The translations under genes and the position numbers were made by a program. A stretch of 64,000 bases of DNA, from NCBI RefSeq assembly GCF_019973735.1, contig NZ_AP024463.1, positions 1,116,001 to 1,180,000 on the forward strand. The letters run 5' to 3'. The notes below the pieces were generated by a model. The model worked only from the letters and a program-made list of their open reading frames with translations. It was not told the origin of the DNA and searched no databases. The stretch is from Arachnia rubra. Its GTDB lineage: Bacteria; Actinomycetota; Actinomycetes; Propionibacteriales; Propionibacteriaceae. Shown here one piece after another: positions 27,465 to 36,396 of this stretch. Within the stretch, counting starts at the first letter, position 1; each line of letters begins with the position of its first letter.

Positions 27465-28022
27465 ATGCGCTGTTTCCTCGCTGTGATCCCGCCTGCCGAT
27501 GTGATCGCCGGTATCGAGCGCTTCCTGGAGCCGCGCCGGACTGCCTCCCAGAGGTCGCCGTGGCGCTGGACCCGGCCCGGCAGCTACCACGTCACCCTGG
27601 CGTTCATGGCCGACTACCCGGACCAGCGCACCGAGGAGCTCATCCAGGGCCTCGACGCGTGGGCCCAGCGCCGCGCACCACTGACCATGACGGTTGCCGG
27701 AGCCGGGGCCTTCCGCAGCCCCGAGCGCGCCAAGGTCCTCTACCTCGGCGTGCCGGGTGAGGCCGCGGCGAGGCTGGGGGAGTGGTCGCAGCAGCTGCGG
27801 GCACTCGTGACCCACCACGGCGGCAGCCCCGACGGGGCGGGCTTCACACCCCACCTGACCGTGGCCCGGGCCGGCCGTGCCCAGCAGGCCGGCCGCCTCG
27901 TCCAGGCCCTCGACACCTACGTCTCAGCGGCGTTCACCGTCTCCGAGGTGGCCCTCGTGGAGTCGCACTTGGGGGAGCGTCGTCACGAGGTGCTGTACTG
28001 CGCATCGCTGTCCGGGGTCTGA
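27465..28022 (+). CDS. thpR: RNA 2',3'-cyclic phosphodiesterase
   Basis: 185 aa, 2H phosphoesterase family. The two catalytic H-x-T-L motifs are SYHVTLAF (around residue 45) and FTPHLTVAR (around residue 129), and the opening CFLAVIPP is typical. It opens 2',3'-cyclic phosphates on RNA ends (formerly called 2'-5' RNA ligase). ATG 27465 is preferred to ATG 27462 because TAGGAT (27453-27458) ends 6 bases before it, the spacing of a leaderless transcript. Monocistronic by position. Confidence 0.87.
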   Translation: MRCFLAVIPPADVIAGIERFLEPRRTASQRSPWRWTRPGSYHVTLAFMADYPDQRTEELIQGLDAWAQRRAPLTMTVAGAGAFRSPERAKVLYLGVPGEAAARLGEWSQQLRALVTHHGGSPDGAGFTPHLTVARAGRAQQAGRLVQALDTYVSAAFTVSEVALVESHLGERRHEVLYCASLSGV

Positions 28023-28074
28023 GAGCCTGGGATTCAGGGTCCAGCGCACCGGTGGTATCCCGCGACACGCCGAT

Positions 28075-28106
28075 AATGTACACATGTACATGTACGAATG
28101 TACATT
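28075..28106. promoter_or_regulatory. Palindromic operator of the TetR gene
   Basis: AATGTACA (28075-28082) and TGTACATT (28099-28106) are exact inverse copies around a central ATGTACAT palindrome, giving a long nested inverted repeat. GATAAT at 28072-28077 is a probable -10 and the ATG at 28098 lies inside the right arm, so a bound repressor would block both promoter and start. Autorepression by the TetR protein is the natural reading. Confidence 0.75.
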
Positions 28107-28679
28107 ACTCGTGTGACGAAACGAGCGAGGGATCCCGAGGGGCGCAGGAACAAGATCCTGCAGGCCGCCGGGGAGCTGATCAGGGAAATCGGGGTCGCCG
28201 CCGTCACCCACCGGAAGGTGGCGGAACGCGCCCAGGTTCCGCTGGGCTCCACCACGCACTACTTCAGGTCCCTGACCGACATGCTGGCGGAGGCGCTGGC
28301 TGGCTTGGAGTCAGAGCGTGAGGAGCTGATGAACGAGTTTGGATCTGCGCTCGAACAAGCTGAGGATCCGGTGGGGGTGCTGGTGGACATGGTGATGGAA
28401 GCGCTCGCTGACCCGGTGCGGATCCGCAATGAGCTGTCCTTCGCCCTGCTCCAGTCGACCCATCTCAAAATGCGGCGGTTCATCATCCCGACTGATGCCG
28501 ATCTGCTGAAGCAGATATCGCGAGGCATTCCTGAAAGGACCGTCCAGGCCGTGCTCGCCTACTTCTACGGGGTCATGTTTCTGGCCGCTGTACAGGGCCA
28601 GGGGACGGTCACCCCTCGTGAGGAGGTCGAGGAGGCGCTGCGGCGGCTCATCGGCGACACCACGGCGGAACACACATAG
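28098..28679 (+). CDS. TetR-family transcriptional regulator of the DrrAB-type exporter
   Basis: 193 aa from ATG 28098; GTG 28113 (giving VTKRARDPEG) is an alternative that would lie clear of the operator. The HTH reads RRNKILQAAGELIREIGVAAVTHRKVAERAQVPLGSTTHYF, a typical TetR domain; the rest is a helical ligand-binding domain. The gene precedes an ABC exporter pair by about 100 bases that contain two hairpins, so it probably controls both itself and the exporter in response to a toxic compound. The ligand is unknown. Confidence 0.88.
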   Translation: MYITRVTKRARDPEGRRNKILQAAGELIREIGVAAVTHRKVAERAQVPLGSTTHYFRSLTDMLAEALAGLESEREELMNEFGSALEQAEDPVGVLVDMVMEALADPVRIRNELSFALLQSTHLKMRRFIIPTDADLLKQISRGIPERTVQAVLAYFYGVMFLAAVQGQGTVTPREEVEEALRRLIGDTTAEHT

Positions 28680-28683
28680 GCAA

Positions 28684-28722
28684 AAGTGCCGTGTCCCATG
28701 GAATGCGGGGGACACGGCACTT
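28684..28722 (+). terminator. Strong hairpin between TetR gene and exporter
   Basis: Perfect 14-bp inverted repeat AAGTGCCGTGTCCC / GGGACACGGCACTT with an 11-base loop, starting 5 bases after the TetR stop. It could end the TetR transcript or attenuate read-through into the exporter genes. Confidence 0.75.
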
Positions 28723-28725
28723 CCG

Positions 28726-28755
28726 GGCCAGGAGCCGTTGCAGCGGCTCCCGGCC
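28726..28755 (+). promoter_or_regulatory. Second hairpin in exporter leader
   Basis: GGCC-a-GGAGCCG / CGGCTCC-c-GGCC forms an 11-bp stem with one mismatch and a 6-base loop, 4 bases after the first hairpin and 26 bases before the exporter ATG. Its role is unknown; tandem with the first it resembles an attenuator more than a simple terminator. Confidence 0.5.
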
Positions 28756-28781
28756 TCTTCCAACCCACGAGAAAGGGAATC

Positions 28782-29738
28782 ATGACCTTCATCACGGCGC
28801 AGGAATTGCGTAAAACGTATCAAACCAAGGCAGGCCCGGTGCATGCGCTCGACGGGCTCAGCCTCTCGGCCGGGCAGGGCACCGTCCGGGCGCTGCTGGG
28901 ACCCAACGGTGCCGGTAAGACCACCAGCGTGAAAGTGCTGACCACCCTGCTGCGCCCGGACTCCGGGAGCGCCAGCGTCGCCGGGATCGACGTGCTCGCC
29001 AACCCCGCGGGGGTGCGGCCCTTGATCGGCGCCTCCGGCCAGTACGCGGCTGTCGACGAGGTGCTGACGGCCCGGGAGAACCTCATCCTCGTCGGGCGTC
29101 TTTACCAGTTGGGCACCCGCCAGGCCAAGCAGCGGGCCGAGGAGCTGCTGGAGGCCTTCGACCTGACCGATGCCGCCGACCGGCCGTTGCAGGGCTTCTC
29201 GGGAGGGATGCGCCGCCGTGTCGACCTGGCCGGGGCGCTCGTGGTCAATCCGCCGGTGCTGTTCCTCGATGAGCCGACCACTGGCCTCGACCCGCAGGCC
29301 CGGATCGGGCTCTGGGAGATCATCCGCCGGCGCGTCAGCGAGGGCACGACGCTGCTGCTGACCACCCAATACCTTGAGGAAGCTGACCAGCTGGCTGATG
29401 CCATCTCGGTGATCGACCACGGCCGCGTCATCGCCGAGGGCACCGCCGACGAGCTGAAGGCGTCGGTGGGCGGCCAGCGCATCGAACTGACGCTGGTCGA
29501 TGAGACCGACGTGGACCGCGCCCGGTCGGTGGTCGCCTTGCAGGCCACAGGGGAGGTGTCGGTGGCCGGCCGCACCGTGACCGCGCAGGCCGCAGATCCC
29601 ACCAGCGCCCTGGTGGCCGTGCTGGCGGCTTTGAGGAACGAGGGCATCGAGCTGCACGACGCCGGGATCCGGCGCCCCACCCTGGACGATGTCTTCCTGA
29701 CCCTGACCGGTCATGGGGCTAAGGAGGTGGCGGCATGA
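28782..29738 (+). CDS. DrrA-type ABC exporter ATP-binding protein
   Basis: 318 aa from ATG 28782, preceded by GAAAGGGA; codons further upstream fall in the hairpins. Walker A GPNGAGKTTS, signature FSGGMRRRVDLAG, Walker B VLFLDEPTTGLD and LLTTQYLEEADQLAD are typical of the daunorubicin-resistance (DrrA) family. The C-terminal ~90 residues match the DrrA extension (GHGRVIAEGTADELK region onward, RRPTLDDVFLTLTG). It drives drug or lipid export with the next gene, which overlaps it by four bases. Confidence 0.92.
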   Translation: MTFITAQELRKTYQTKAGPVHALDGLSLSAGQGTVRALLGPNGAGKTTSVKVLTTLLRPDSGSASVAGIDVLANPAGVRPLIGASGQYAAVDEVLTARENLILVGRLYQLGTRQAKQRAEELLEAFDLTDAADRPLQGFSGGMRRRVDLAGALVVNPPVLFLDEPTTGLDPQARIGLWEIIRRRVSEGTTLLLTTQYLEEADQLADAISVIDHGRVIAEGTADELKASVGGQRIELTLVDETDVDRARSVVALQATGEVSVAGRTVTAQAADPTSALVAVLAALRNEGIELHDAGIRRPTLDDVFLTLTGHGAKEVAA

Positions 29739-30559
29739 GCACGATTCAGCCCCTGGAGCGCGGCCGCCTCGTCTCCTGGCTGAGCGACGTCCACGCTGTT
29801 CTGGTGCGCAACCTGCTACAGCTGCGGCGCAGTCCCGAGATCATAGGCTTCTCCGTGATGCAGCCGGTCATGTTCGTGCTGCTGTTCACCCAGGTCTACG
29901 GCGGCGCCGTGCAAGTGCAAGGCGGTGACTACACGAATTACCTGATCGCCGGCATCTTCGGCCAGACGATTGTGTTCGGGGCATTGATCTCCGGGCTGTA
30001 CATGGCTGAGGACTTGAAGGAGGGGATCATCGACCGGTTCCGCACCCTGCCCATGGCTCCCAGCGCGATCCTGGTGGCCCGTACGCTCTCCGACCTCATC
30101 GTGGCCGCCTGCTCCACCATCGTGATGATGATTGCCGGCTTCATCGTCGGCTGGCGGTTCAACGACGGCATGGGGAACTTCCTGCTCGGAATCGTGATCC
30201 TGCTGGTGTCGGCATGGTGTTTCAGTTGGGTGACGCTGCTGCTGGGAATCCTGGTGTCCAAGCCCCAGGCTGTCAGCAGCGCGGGGCAGGTCGTGCTTTT
30301 CCCCGCAGCCTTTGCCAGCAATGCCTTCGTGCCGACGGAGACTATGCCGGACTGGCTGCGGGTGATCGCCGAGTGGAATCCGCTCTCGGCGCTGGTGCAG
30401 GCGGTGCGGTCGCTGTTCGGGAATCTCGGCACCGCCGCGGTGCCGGACGTCTGGGCGCTGCAGAACCCCGTCGCGGCCACCGTTATCTCCTGGGTGGTGC
30501 TGCTGGCGATCTTCCCAGCGCTGTCGCTCATGGCCTTCCGGCGGCGCATCTCCCGCTGA
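29735..30559 (+). CDS. DrrB-type ABC-2 exporter permease
   Basis: 274 aa with six membrane segments in the ABC-2 pattern. VLVRNLLQLRRSPEIIGFSVMQPVMFVLLF opens the domain; GIIDRFRTLPMAPSAILVARTLSDL and SSAGQVVLFPAAFASNAFVP are diagnostic of the DrrB group. ATG overlaps the ATPase stop. Exported compound unknown; control by the TetR gene upstream suggests a hydrophobic toxin. Confidence 0.9.
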   Translation: MSTIQPLERGRLVSWLSDVHAVLVRNLLQLRRSPEIIGFSVMQPVMFVLLFTQVYGGAVQVQGGDYTNYLIAGIFGQTIVFGALISGLYMAEDLKEGIIDRFRTLPMAPSAILVARTLSDLIVAACSTIVMMIAGFIVGWRFNDGMGNFLLGIVILLVSAWCFSWVTLLLGILVSKPQAVSSAGQVVLFPAAFASNAFVPTETMPDWLRVIAEWNPLSALVQAVRSLFGNLGTAAVPDVWALQNPVAATVISWVVLLAIFPALSLMAFRRRISR

Positions 30560-30582
30560 GCACAATCCCGAATAAAGTAGGC

Positions 30583-30604
30583 CCCCGCTGGTTCGCCAGC
30601 GGGG
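30583..30604. terminator. Bidirectional hairpin between exporter and cysK
   Basis: Perfect 9-bp stem CCCCGCTGG / CCAGCGGGG with the stable TTCG tetraloop, lying between two convergent genes. Confidence 0.88.
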
Positions 30605-30630
30605 AGCCTCGTCATGGCAGGTTCTCGGCC

Positions 30631-31560
30631 TCAGGCGTCGACCAGGCCCTCGAAGAGGACGGTGGACAGGTAGCGCTCACCGAAGTCGGGCAGCACCGCG
30701 ACGACCGTCTTTCCCGCATTCTCGGGGCGGTTCGCTACTTCGACTGCGGCGGAGATTGCAGCGCCGGAGGACAGGCCGACGAGCAGGCCCTCCTGGGTGG
30801 CGGCAGCCCGGGCGAACTCGATCGACTGGTCGATGTTCCGGGTGATGACCTCGTCGATCACGTCGCGGTCCAGGATCTCCGGCACGAAGTTCGCGCCCAG
30901 GCCCTGGATCTTGTGGGGGCCGGGCTGGCCACCCGACAGGATGGGTGACTCCGCGGGCTCCACAGCGATGATCTTCACCTCAGGCTTACGTTCCTTGAGT
31001 ACCTGTCCGACACCGGAGACGGTGCCGCCGGTGCCGACCCCTGCCACCACGATGTCGACGCCGCCGTCGGTGTCGGACCAGATCTCCTCGGCCGTGGTGC
31101 GGCGGTGCACGTCCAGGTTCGCGGGGTTCGCGAACTGGCGTGCCAGCACCCCGCCGCGCTCCTCGGCGATCTCCCGCGCCTTCTCAACGGCTCCCTTCAT
31201 GCCCAGCGGGCCGGGGGTGAGAACCAGCTCGGCGCCGTACGCACGCAGCAGGGCGCGGCGCTCCAGGGACATGGTCTCGGGCATGGCCAGGACCACCTTG
31301 TATCCCTTCGCGGCGCCCACCATCGCCAGCGCGATACCGGTGTTGCCGGAGGTGCCCTCCACGATGGTGCCTCCCGGCTTCAGTTCGCCAGAGGCCTCGG
31401 CCGCCTCGATGATGGCTGCGCCGATGCGGTCTTTTACGGAGTTGGCGGGGTTGTAGAACTCAAGTTTCGCCACGACTGTGGCGTTGTCCCCGGCGATGCG
31501 GTTCAGCTTGACCAGGGGAGTGCGTCCGATGAGTGCGGTGACATTGGGGTAAACGGTCAT
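30631..31560 (-). CDS. cysK: Cysteine synthase A (O-acetylserine sulfhydrylase)
   Basis: 309 aa, full length. PLP-lysine in [13 protein letters not shown], substrate loop [13 protein letters not shown], phosphate-binding [12 protein letters not shown] and [11 protein letters not shown] are all canonical for CysK. It makes cysteine from O-acetylserine and sulfide. Stand-alone here, without cysE; divergent from guaA. Upstream on its strand is the inverted repeat TACGAC-tt-GTCGTA (31599-31612), which overlaps a possible -10 (TACGAC). Confidence 0.95.
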   Translation of the reverse strand: MTVYPNVTALIGRTPLVKLNRIAGDNATVVAKLEFYNPANSVKDRIGAAIIEAAEASGELKPGGTIVEGTSGNTGIALAMVGAAKGYKVVLAMPETMSLERRALLRAYGAELVLTPGPLGMKGAVEKAREIAEERGGVLARQFANPANLDVHRRTTAEEIWSDTDGGVDIVVAGVGTGGTVSGVGQVLKERKPEVKIIAVEPAESPILSGGQPGPHKIQGLGANFVPEILDRDVIDEVITRNIDQSIEFARAAATQEGLLVGLSSGAAISAAVEVANRPENAGKTVVAVLPDFGERYLSTVLFEGLVDA

Positions 31561-31672
31561 GACTATGACAACGGGACAAGGGACGAGGCTATTCCCACTA
31601 CGACTTGTCGTATCACATGCTGGACGCTTGACCGGAGTGTTTCCCGCGTGAGCAACTTCTCCGGGGCGCCAT

Positions 31673-31678
31673 TAGACT
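31673..31678 (+). promoter_or_regulatory. -10 element of leaderless guaA
   Basis: TAGACT ends 7 bases before the ATG at 31686, and no ribosome site is visible, so guaA is probably transcribed from its start codon. TTGACC at 31628-31633 is too far away (39 bases) to be its -35. Confidence 0.55.
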
Positions 31679-31685
31679 CTCGCCC

Positions 31686-33239
31686 ATGACTTCCCAGCAT
31701 GATCTGGTCCTCGTCGTGGACTTTGGCGCCCAGTACGCGCAGCTCATCGCCAGGCGCGTCCGTGAGGCTCACGTCTATTCCGAGATCATCGGTTCTGACG
31801 CGTCTGTCGATGAGATCATCGCCAGGCGGCCTGCCGCCATCATTCTGTCGGGAGGGCCCTCCTCCGTTTATGCTGACGAGGCTCCGCAGCTTGATCCCGC
31901 GTTGTTTGAGGCGGGGATCCCGGTGTTCGGAATCTGCTACGGCTTCCAGGCGATGGCGCAGGCGCTGGGGGGCTCGGTGGCCAAGACGGGGCAGCGTGAG
32001 TACGGCCGCACCCCTCTGTCGATCCAGAACAGCGGCAAGCTGCTGGCCACCCTTCCCAACACCCTCAACGTGTGGATGAGCCACGGGGACTCCGTCTCCC
32101 GGGCTCCCGAGGGCTTCCATGTGTTGGCCCGCACCGCGGGTGCTCCCGTCGCCGCGTTCGAGTGCCGGATGCGCAAACTGGCCGGGGTGCAGTGGCACCC
32201 AGAAGTGGCTCACACCCAGTGGGGTCAGCAGGTGCTGGAACATTTCTTGTTCCACATCGCGGGCCTGACCCCGGACTGGACCCCGGAGAACATGGTCAGT
32301 GAGGCCATCGCCGACATTCGCGCCCAGGTGGGGGACAGTCACGTGCTGTGCGCCCTCTCGGGGGGCGTCGACTCCGCCGTCGCGGCTGCGCTGGTGCAGC
32401 GCGCGATCGGATCGCAGCTGACATGCGTCTTCGTCGATCACGGTCTGCTCCGCGAGGGCGAGGCCAAACAGGTCAAGGAGGACTTCGTCGAGATCACGGG
32501 AGTCGATCTCGTGGTCGCCGATGAGTCCGAGCGTTTCCTCGGCGCCCTGGCGGGAATTTCCGACCCTGAGGAGAAACGCAAGGTCATCGGCCGGGAGTTC
32601 ATCCGCACTTTCGAGGTGATGGCCGCCCGGCTGGCGGGGGAGCGCGGCATCGACTTTCTGGTGCAGGGCACCCTCTACCCCGACGTGGTGGAGTCCGGCG
32701 GCGGCGCGGGTGCTGCGAATATCAAATCGCACCACAACGTCGGGGGCCTGCCCGAGGATCTCCAGTTCACGCTGATCGAGCCGCTGCGCACCATGTTCAA
32801 GGACGAGGTGCGGGCCGTCGGGCTGCAGCTGGGCCTGCCGGAGTCGCTGGTGTGGCGGCACCCATTCCCGGGCCCCGGGCTTGGCATCCGTATCATCGGC
32901 GAGGTGACGGCCGACCGGCTCGCGGTGCTCCGCCGAGCCGACGCCATAGCCCGCCAGGAGCTGGCCAAAGCCCGCAAGGAGAGGGAGATCTGGCAGTTCC
33001 CCGTCGTGCTGCTGGCGGATGTGCATTCCGTCGGGGTGCAGGGTGATGGACGCACCTACGGCCACCCCATCGTGCTGCGGCCCGTCACCTCCGACGATGC
33101 CATGACTGCCGACTGGGCCAAGCTGCCGTGGGAGCTGCTGGAGAAGATCTCCACGCGGATCACCAACGAGTGTCCCGACGTGAATCGTGTCGTGCTGGAT
33201 ATCACCAGCAAGCCACCGGCCACTATCGAGTGGGAGTAG
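31686..33239 (+). CDS. guaA: GMP synthase (glutamine-hydrolysing)
   Basis: 517 aa. Class I amidotransferase domain first (~residues 1-195): ILSGGPSSV, nucleophile Cys in GICYGFQ, and [11 protein letters not shown] with the catalytic His and Glu. The ATP pyrophosphatase domain follows with PP-loop [10 protein letters not shown] (~residues 226-235), then the C-terminal dimer domain ending KPPATIEWE. It aminates XMP to GMP, the step after guaB. Monocistronic with its own hairpin terminator. Confidence 0.96.
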   Translation: MTSQHDLVLVVDFGAQYAQLIARRVREAHVYSEIIGSDASVDEIIARRPAAIILSGGPSSVYADEAPQLDPALFEAGIPVFGICYGFQAMAQALGGSVAKTGQREYGRTPLSIQNSGKLLATLPNTLNVWMSHGDSVSRAPEGFHVLARTAGAPVAAFECRMRKLAGVQWHPEVAHTQWGQQVLEHFLFHIAGLTPDWTPENMVSEAIADIRAQVGDSHVLCALSGGVDSAVAAALVQRAIGSQLTCVFVDHGLLREGEAKQVKEDFVEITGVDLVVADESERFLGALAGISDPEEKRKVIGREFIRTFEVMAARLAGERGIDFLVQGTLYPDVVESGGGAGAANIKSHHNVGGLPEDLQFTLIEPLRTMFKDEVRAVGLQLGLPESLVWRHPFPGPGLGIRIIGEVTADRLAVLRRADAIARQELAKARKEREIWQFPVVLLADVHSVGVQGDGRTYGHPIVLRPVTSDDAMTADWAKLPWELLEKISTRITNECPDVNRVVLDITSKPPATIEWE

Positions 33240-33277
33240 AGGTCCTGTCCTACCGGTGGGTTTCCCTGACAATGCGG

Positions 33278-33310
33278 AAGTGCCCGGGACCTGAGTGGTC
33301 CCGGGCACTT
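33278..33310 (+). terminator. Hairpin terminator after guaA
   Basis: Perfect 14-bp stem AAGTGCCCGGGACC / GGTCCCGGGCACTT with a 5-base loop, 38 bases after the guaA stop. The following 163 bases (33311-33473) hold no gene I can support. Confidence 0.9.
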
Positions 33311-33473
33311 GCCAGTGTGCGTGTGTCATTGTCGTTGTCATCCGGACAATCCCGCGATCTGTAGACCTTGGGATCCATTGCCGGATGCATTGGCCGGTTT
33401 CATCCTGCTACCGGGATTCCGCGGCACACAACTCAGCGGCCAAAAGAACGACAGCGGATCTGGCAGGGGTAGC

Positions 33474-33719
33474 TCAGAGGCCCCGGTCCTTACGCCACTG
33501 GTTGACCTCACGCAAACCGTCCTCTGCCAGCGAGCCACCGGTGGGGCGCGGCATGAGCGCCCAGAGCACCATGTAGATCAGCAATCCGGAGCCGGCGCAC
33601 ACTATGAGTAGGGCCAGCACTATGCGCACCATGGTGGAGTCGAAACCAGTTGCCTCGGCGATCCCACCGGCAACGCCAGCGATCATCTTGTCTGAGTCTG
33701 AACGAACGAGCTTCATCAT
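33474..33719 (-). CDS. Small PspC-domain membrane protein
   Basis: 81 aa. ATG 33719 overlaps the stop of the gene before it (ATGA) and follows AAGGAG; a second ATG comes next. The PspC domain is plain: KLVRSDSDKMIAGVAGGIAEATGFDSTMVRIV, then one membrane helix (LLIVCAGSGLLIYMVLWALMP). PspC proteins sit in the inner membrane and report envelope stress. Last gene of a three-gene minus-strand run divergent from a PspC-containing kinase and its regulator. Confidence 0.88.
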   Translation of the reverse strand: MMKLVRSDSDKMIAGVAGGIAEATGFDSTMVRIVLALLIVCAGSGLLIYMVLWALMPRPTGGSLAEDGLREVNQWRKDRGL

Positions 33720-33931
33720 TTTCTCCTTCTGTTTGCGGTGGTTTCCTTGCCTCGTGGTGATCTTCCGAGGCTGATCATGAGTCCGATGGAGCCTGCCACC
33801 ATCAGGATGCCTGCGAACCACAGCTTCGTTGGGCCCAGCAGTCCCTGTCCGCTGCCAACCCAGGCGATCACCGCGGCGAAGCCCGTGATGACCACTCCGG
33901 TGACGATGGTGGGGACGTCGACTCCTCTCAT
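33716..33931 (-). CDS. Small two-helix membrane protein in PspC operon
   Basis: 71 aa with two hydrophobic helices (TIVTGVVITGFAAVIAWVG and KLWFAGILMVAGSIGLMISL) and a basic C-terminus (RGKETTANRRRK). I do not recognise a named family. It overlaps both neighbours by four bases, between two PspC-domain genes, so it is translated together with them and is likely part of the same membrane complex. Confidence 0.75.
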   Translation of the reverse strand: MRGVDVPTIVTGVVITGFAAVIAWVGSGQGLLGPTKLWFAGILMVAGSIGLMISLGRSPRGKETTANRRRK

Positions 33932-35037
33932 AGCGGATACTCCACCCTCACCGCGGACAGGTGACTGTCGACGACAAGCTGGATTCCCTCCGCCTCAGAC
34001 CCGTGCTGTGCGGGCTCGATGCCGCCGGGCCAAGTCATCTCCGTCGCCCATGCCGTCACGTGGTAGCTTACTGGCGCCTGGGGCAACATGACACGCACCT
34101 GGCTCAGGACCGTCTGCACATGCACGGTCATTGACTTGCCGGCGGGCAGATCCCTGAGGTCGGCGACACCGTCCCCCACCGCCATGAACGGGTACTCCCT
34201 GAGCTCCCGGCCGGAGCCGGTGGTGGCCGGGATTCTCGTTTCCGATGCGCTCGTGCTGACCGCGATGGCTATGCCCAGCGCAGCGAGGAGGGCGGGTATC
34301 AACAGCAGCATGGGAAGTCGGCGGTCGCGTTTCAGGAGTCCCCAGCCCAGGATGGTGAACCCGATGGCGCCGAGGACTAGGGCGACCCGCACCAGGATTC
34401 CGGGGACCAGATCGAAGACCACGATGCTGGCCGCCACGAGGCATCCCACGGACAGCACCAGGATGGCTCCCCACCAGGAAGGCTGCGGCTGCGTGTCCCC
34501 GGCAGGCTGCGGTGCGGGGCCTGGGATCTTAGACTCCTCGGGGGCGTAGAGGTCGACGACGGGAAGCTGGGCACTGTTCTTAAAGGGCTGTTCCCCCGGT
34601 GGCGTGGTGGAGGAATTCTGGGGTTCTGCGTGCTGGCGGGGTCCCCGGCGGCGGAATAGGACCAGCAGCGCGAACACCGATACCAGCAACAGCGGACCCA
34701 TCGAGGCCATCTGCGCAACCCAGCCGACGACCAGGATGCAGCTCAGCGCGATGGTGATCCACTGGGCTCTCGGGGTCCAGCTGCTGAAGATGGGCAGCAG
34801 ACGGTGTATGGGGGCCTGGCGTCCAGCGCGAGGCGTGAGCAGCACCCCCCAGGTGTATGCGACGGCACCTATGCCGCTCAGCAAGGTGGTGAGGATGAAC
34901 AGGATGCGGATCAGCAGCGGATCGATCCCGAGACGAGCACCGATGGACCGGCATAGGCCCGGGCTGAAACCGTCGGCTGGACGGTCCAGATGAGCGAGCC
35001 GTGGGTGCAGGCCACCCAAGTCCACCAGATCGTTCAT
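33928..35037 (-). CDS. PspC-domain multi-pass membrane protein with LiaF-like C-terminal part
   Basis: 369 aa. The N-terminal ~65 residues are a PspC domain (GFSPGLCRSIGARLGIDPLLIRILFILTTLLSGIGAVAYTWGVLLTP). Further membrane segments follow near residues 90-130 and 190-270, with a proline-rich linker between. The C-terminal ~110 residues are extracytoplasmic and beta-rich, ending QLVVDSHLSAVRVEYPL, which resembles the toastrack-type domains of LiaF/PspC partners. Diverges from the kinase at 35155 by 117 bases. Likely a stress sensor or kinase modulator; that role is inferred from domain and position. Confidence 0.85.
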   Translation of the reverse strand: MNDLVDLGGLHPRLAHLDRPADGFSPGLCRSIGARLGIDPLLIRILFILTTLLSGIGAVAYTWGVLLTPRAGRQAPIHRLLPIFSSWTPRAQWITIALSCILVVGWVAQMASMGPLLLVSVFALLVLFRRRGPRQHAEPQNSSTTPPGEQPFKNSAQLPVVDLYAPEESKIPGPAPQPAGDTQPQPSWWGAILVLSVGCLVAASIVVFDLVPGILVRVALVLGAIGFTILGWGLLKRDRRLPMLLLIPALLAALGIAIAVSTSASETRIPATTGSGRELREYPFMAVGDGVADLRDLPAGKSMTVHVQTVLSQVRVMLPQAPVSYHVTAWATEMTWPGGIEPAQHGSEAEGIQLVVDSHLSAVRVEYPL

Positions 35038-35154
35038 GGTATCCAGTGTGGACCCGGGAGGGGCGATCGGCCATCAGGACTCCCCCTGAAGTTGTCCTGA
35101 AACCCTACCTCCGGGGTGGCGTGGCCGATGGCGCCGTGTCAGTCTTGAGAGGCC

Positions 35155-36396
35155 ATGAGTTCCGAACCGATCACCGTCAGCGCCCCTCCCCAGCTGAAAC
35201 GCGACCTGTCCCGGAAGGTGATAGCTGGCGTGGCCAGCGGGATCGCGGAACACCTGCAGATGCCCGTCAGCTGGTTCCGGATGGCTTTCGTGCTCCTGTC
35301 CTTGATGTTTGAGAGCAGCTTGCTGGGCGTGCTCCTGTATGGCGTGCTGTGGGTGCTGGTGCCCGCGGGCGAGCAGGACGAGGCGCCAGGACTCGCTGGG
35401 GCGAGCCGGGCGAGGATGCGGCCGCAGCGGGTCGCCCAGCGGGTTGATGCGGGGGTAGTGTTCTCGGCGGGCGTGCTGATCATGGGCCTGATGTGGGGGG
35501 TGTCCGGGCAGGTTCCTTACGGGGGGACGCTGTCCTGGCCTCTGCTGCTAGCCGGTGTCGGGGTGGTTCTGATCTGGGTCCAGGCCGACGGCAGGGCATG
35601 GAGAGGGGGCTCCGCTGGGGAGCGTCCCGCATCTCGCGGCAAGACGATCGCCAGCGTCGCACGGCTCATCGGCGGTTTGATCCTGGTGGGGCTTGGCACC
35701 AGCTGGCTGCTGGCCTCCCAGTTCGGCTGGAGCGGCCTGCAGCCTGCGGTCGCTGCGGCTGCAGCACTCCTGGCCGGGCTGACCGTGGTCGCGGCGCCGT
35801 GGCTGCTGCGCATCTGGTCGCGTGTCAGGACCGCGGACCGGGAGCGGCTGCGCGCGGAGGCGCGCGCCGACATGGCCGCCCACCTGCACGACTCGGTGCT
35901 GCAAACCCTGGCGTTGATCCAGCGCCAGGCCGACGACCCCGTGGCGGTGGCTTCCCTGGCCCGGCGGCAGGAACGGGAGCTGCGCACTTGGCTGTATGGG
36001 GAGGAGACCCGTGCGCAGACACTGAAGGGCGCTCTGGAGCAGCTGCGGGCGGATGTGGAGGAACGTTTCCCGATCGCGGTCGAGGTCATCTGCGTCGGTG
36101 ATATGGATCTCGATGAGGCTGCCACGGCGTTGATGCAGGCGACGGGGGAGGCGGTCACGAATGCGGCCAAGCACTCGGGTGCGTCCCGCGTGGACGTGTT
36201 CGCGGAGGTCGATCCCGAGCAGGTGGAGGTGTTCATCCGCGACCGCGGGTGCGGTTTTGACGAGGCCACGATCCGCCAGGACCGGATGGGCGTGAAAGAA
36301 TCAATCAGGGCGCGTATGGAGCGCCATGGGGGGACAGCCCGGATACGAACCGCTCCGGGCGAGGGTACTGAGGTCAGGTTGGAGTTGCGTCGATGA
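35155..36396 (+). CDS. PspC-domain sensor histidine kinase
   Basis: 413 aa, ATG after GAGAGG. Domains in order: PspC (~14-72, RDLSRKVIAGVASGIAEHLQMPVSWFRMAFV), several membrane helices to about residue 225, the dimerisation helix with phospho-acceptor His245 in HLHDSVLQTLALIQRQ (HisKA_3 type), and an HATPase domain with N-box EAVTNAAKHSGAS and RDRGCGFDEA. It should phosphorylate the LuxR-type regulator that overlaps it by four bases. Replacement of a periplasmic sensor by a PspC domain suggests it reads membrane state directly. Confidence 0.92.
   Translation: MSSEPITVSAPPQLKRDLSRKVIAGVASGIAEHLQMPVSWFRMAFVLLSLMFESSLLGVLLYGVLWVLVPAGEQDEAPGLAGASRARMRPQRVAQRVDAGVVFSAGVLIMGLMWGVSGQVPYGGTLSWPLLLAGVGVVLIWVQADGRAWRGGSAGERPASRGKTIASVARLIGGLILVGLGTSWLLASQFGWSGLQPAVAAAAALLAGLTVVAAPWLLRIWSRVRTADRERLRAEARADMAAHLHDSVLQTLALIQRQADDPVAVASLARRQERELRTWLYGEETRAQTLKGALEQLRADVEERFPIAVEVICVGDMDLDEAATALMQATGEAVTNAAKHSGASRVDVFAEVDPEQVEVFIRDRGCGFDEATIRQDRMGVKESIRARMERHGGTARIRTAPGEGTEVRLELRR

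Noticed and set aside
31599-31612. TACGAC-tt-GTCGTA before cysK and ATACGA ... TCGTAT at 61226-61247 as a shared operator
   Set aside because: Arms are short and spacing differs (2 versus 10 bases); both overlap likely -10 hexamers (TACGAC, TACGAT), which explains the similarity.
31563-33341. 592-codon open frame antisense to guaA
   Set aside because: Runs through a complete, well-conserved guaA gene and its terminator; no domain or ribosome site seen.
33461-33480. GGGGTAGCTCAGAGG, like the 5' end and D-arm of a tRNA
   Set aside because: No anticodon arm, T-arm (GTTCGA) or matching 3' acceptor follows; the bases run into the end of the small PspC gene.
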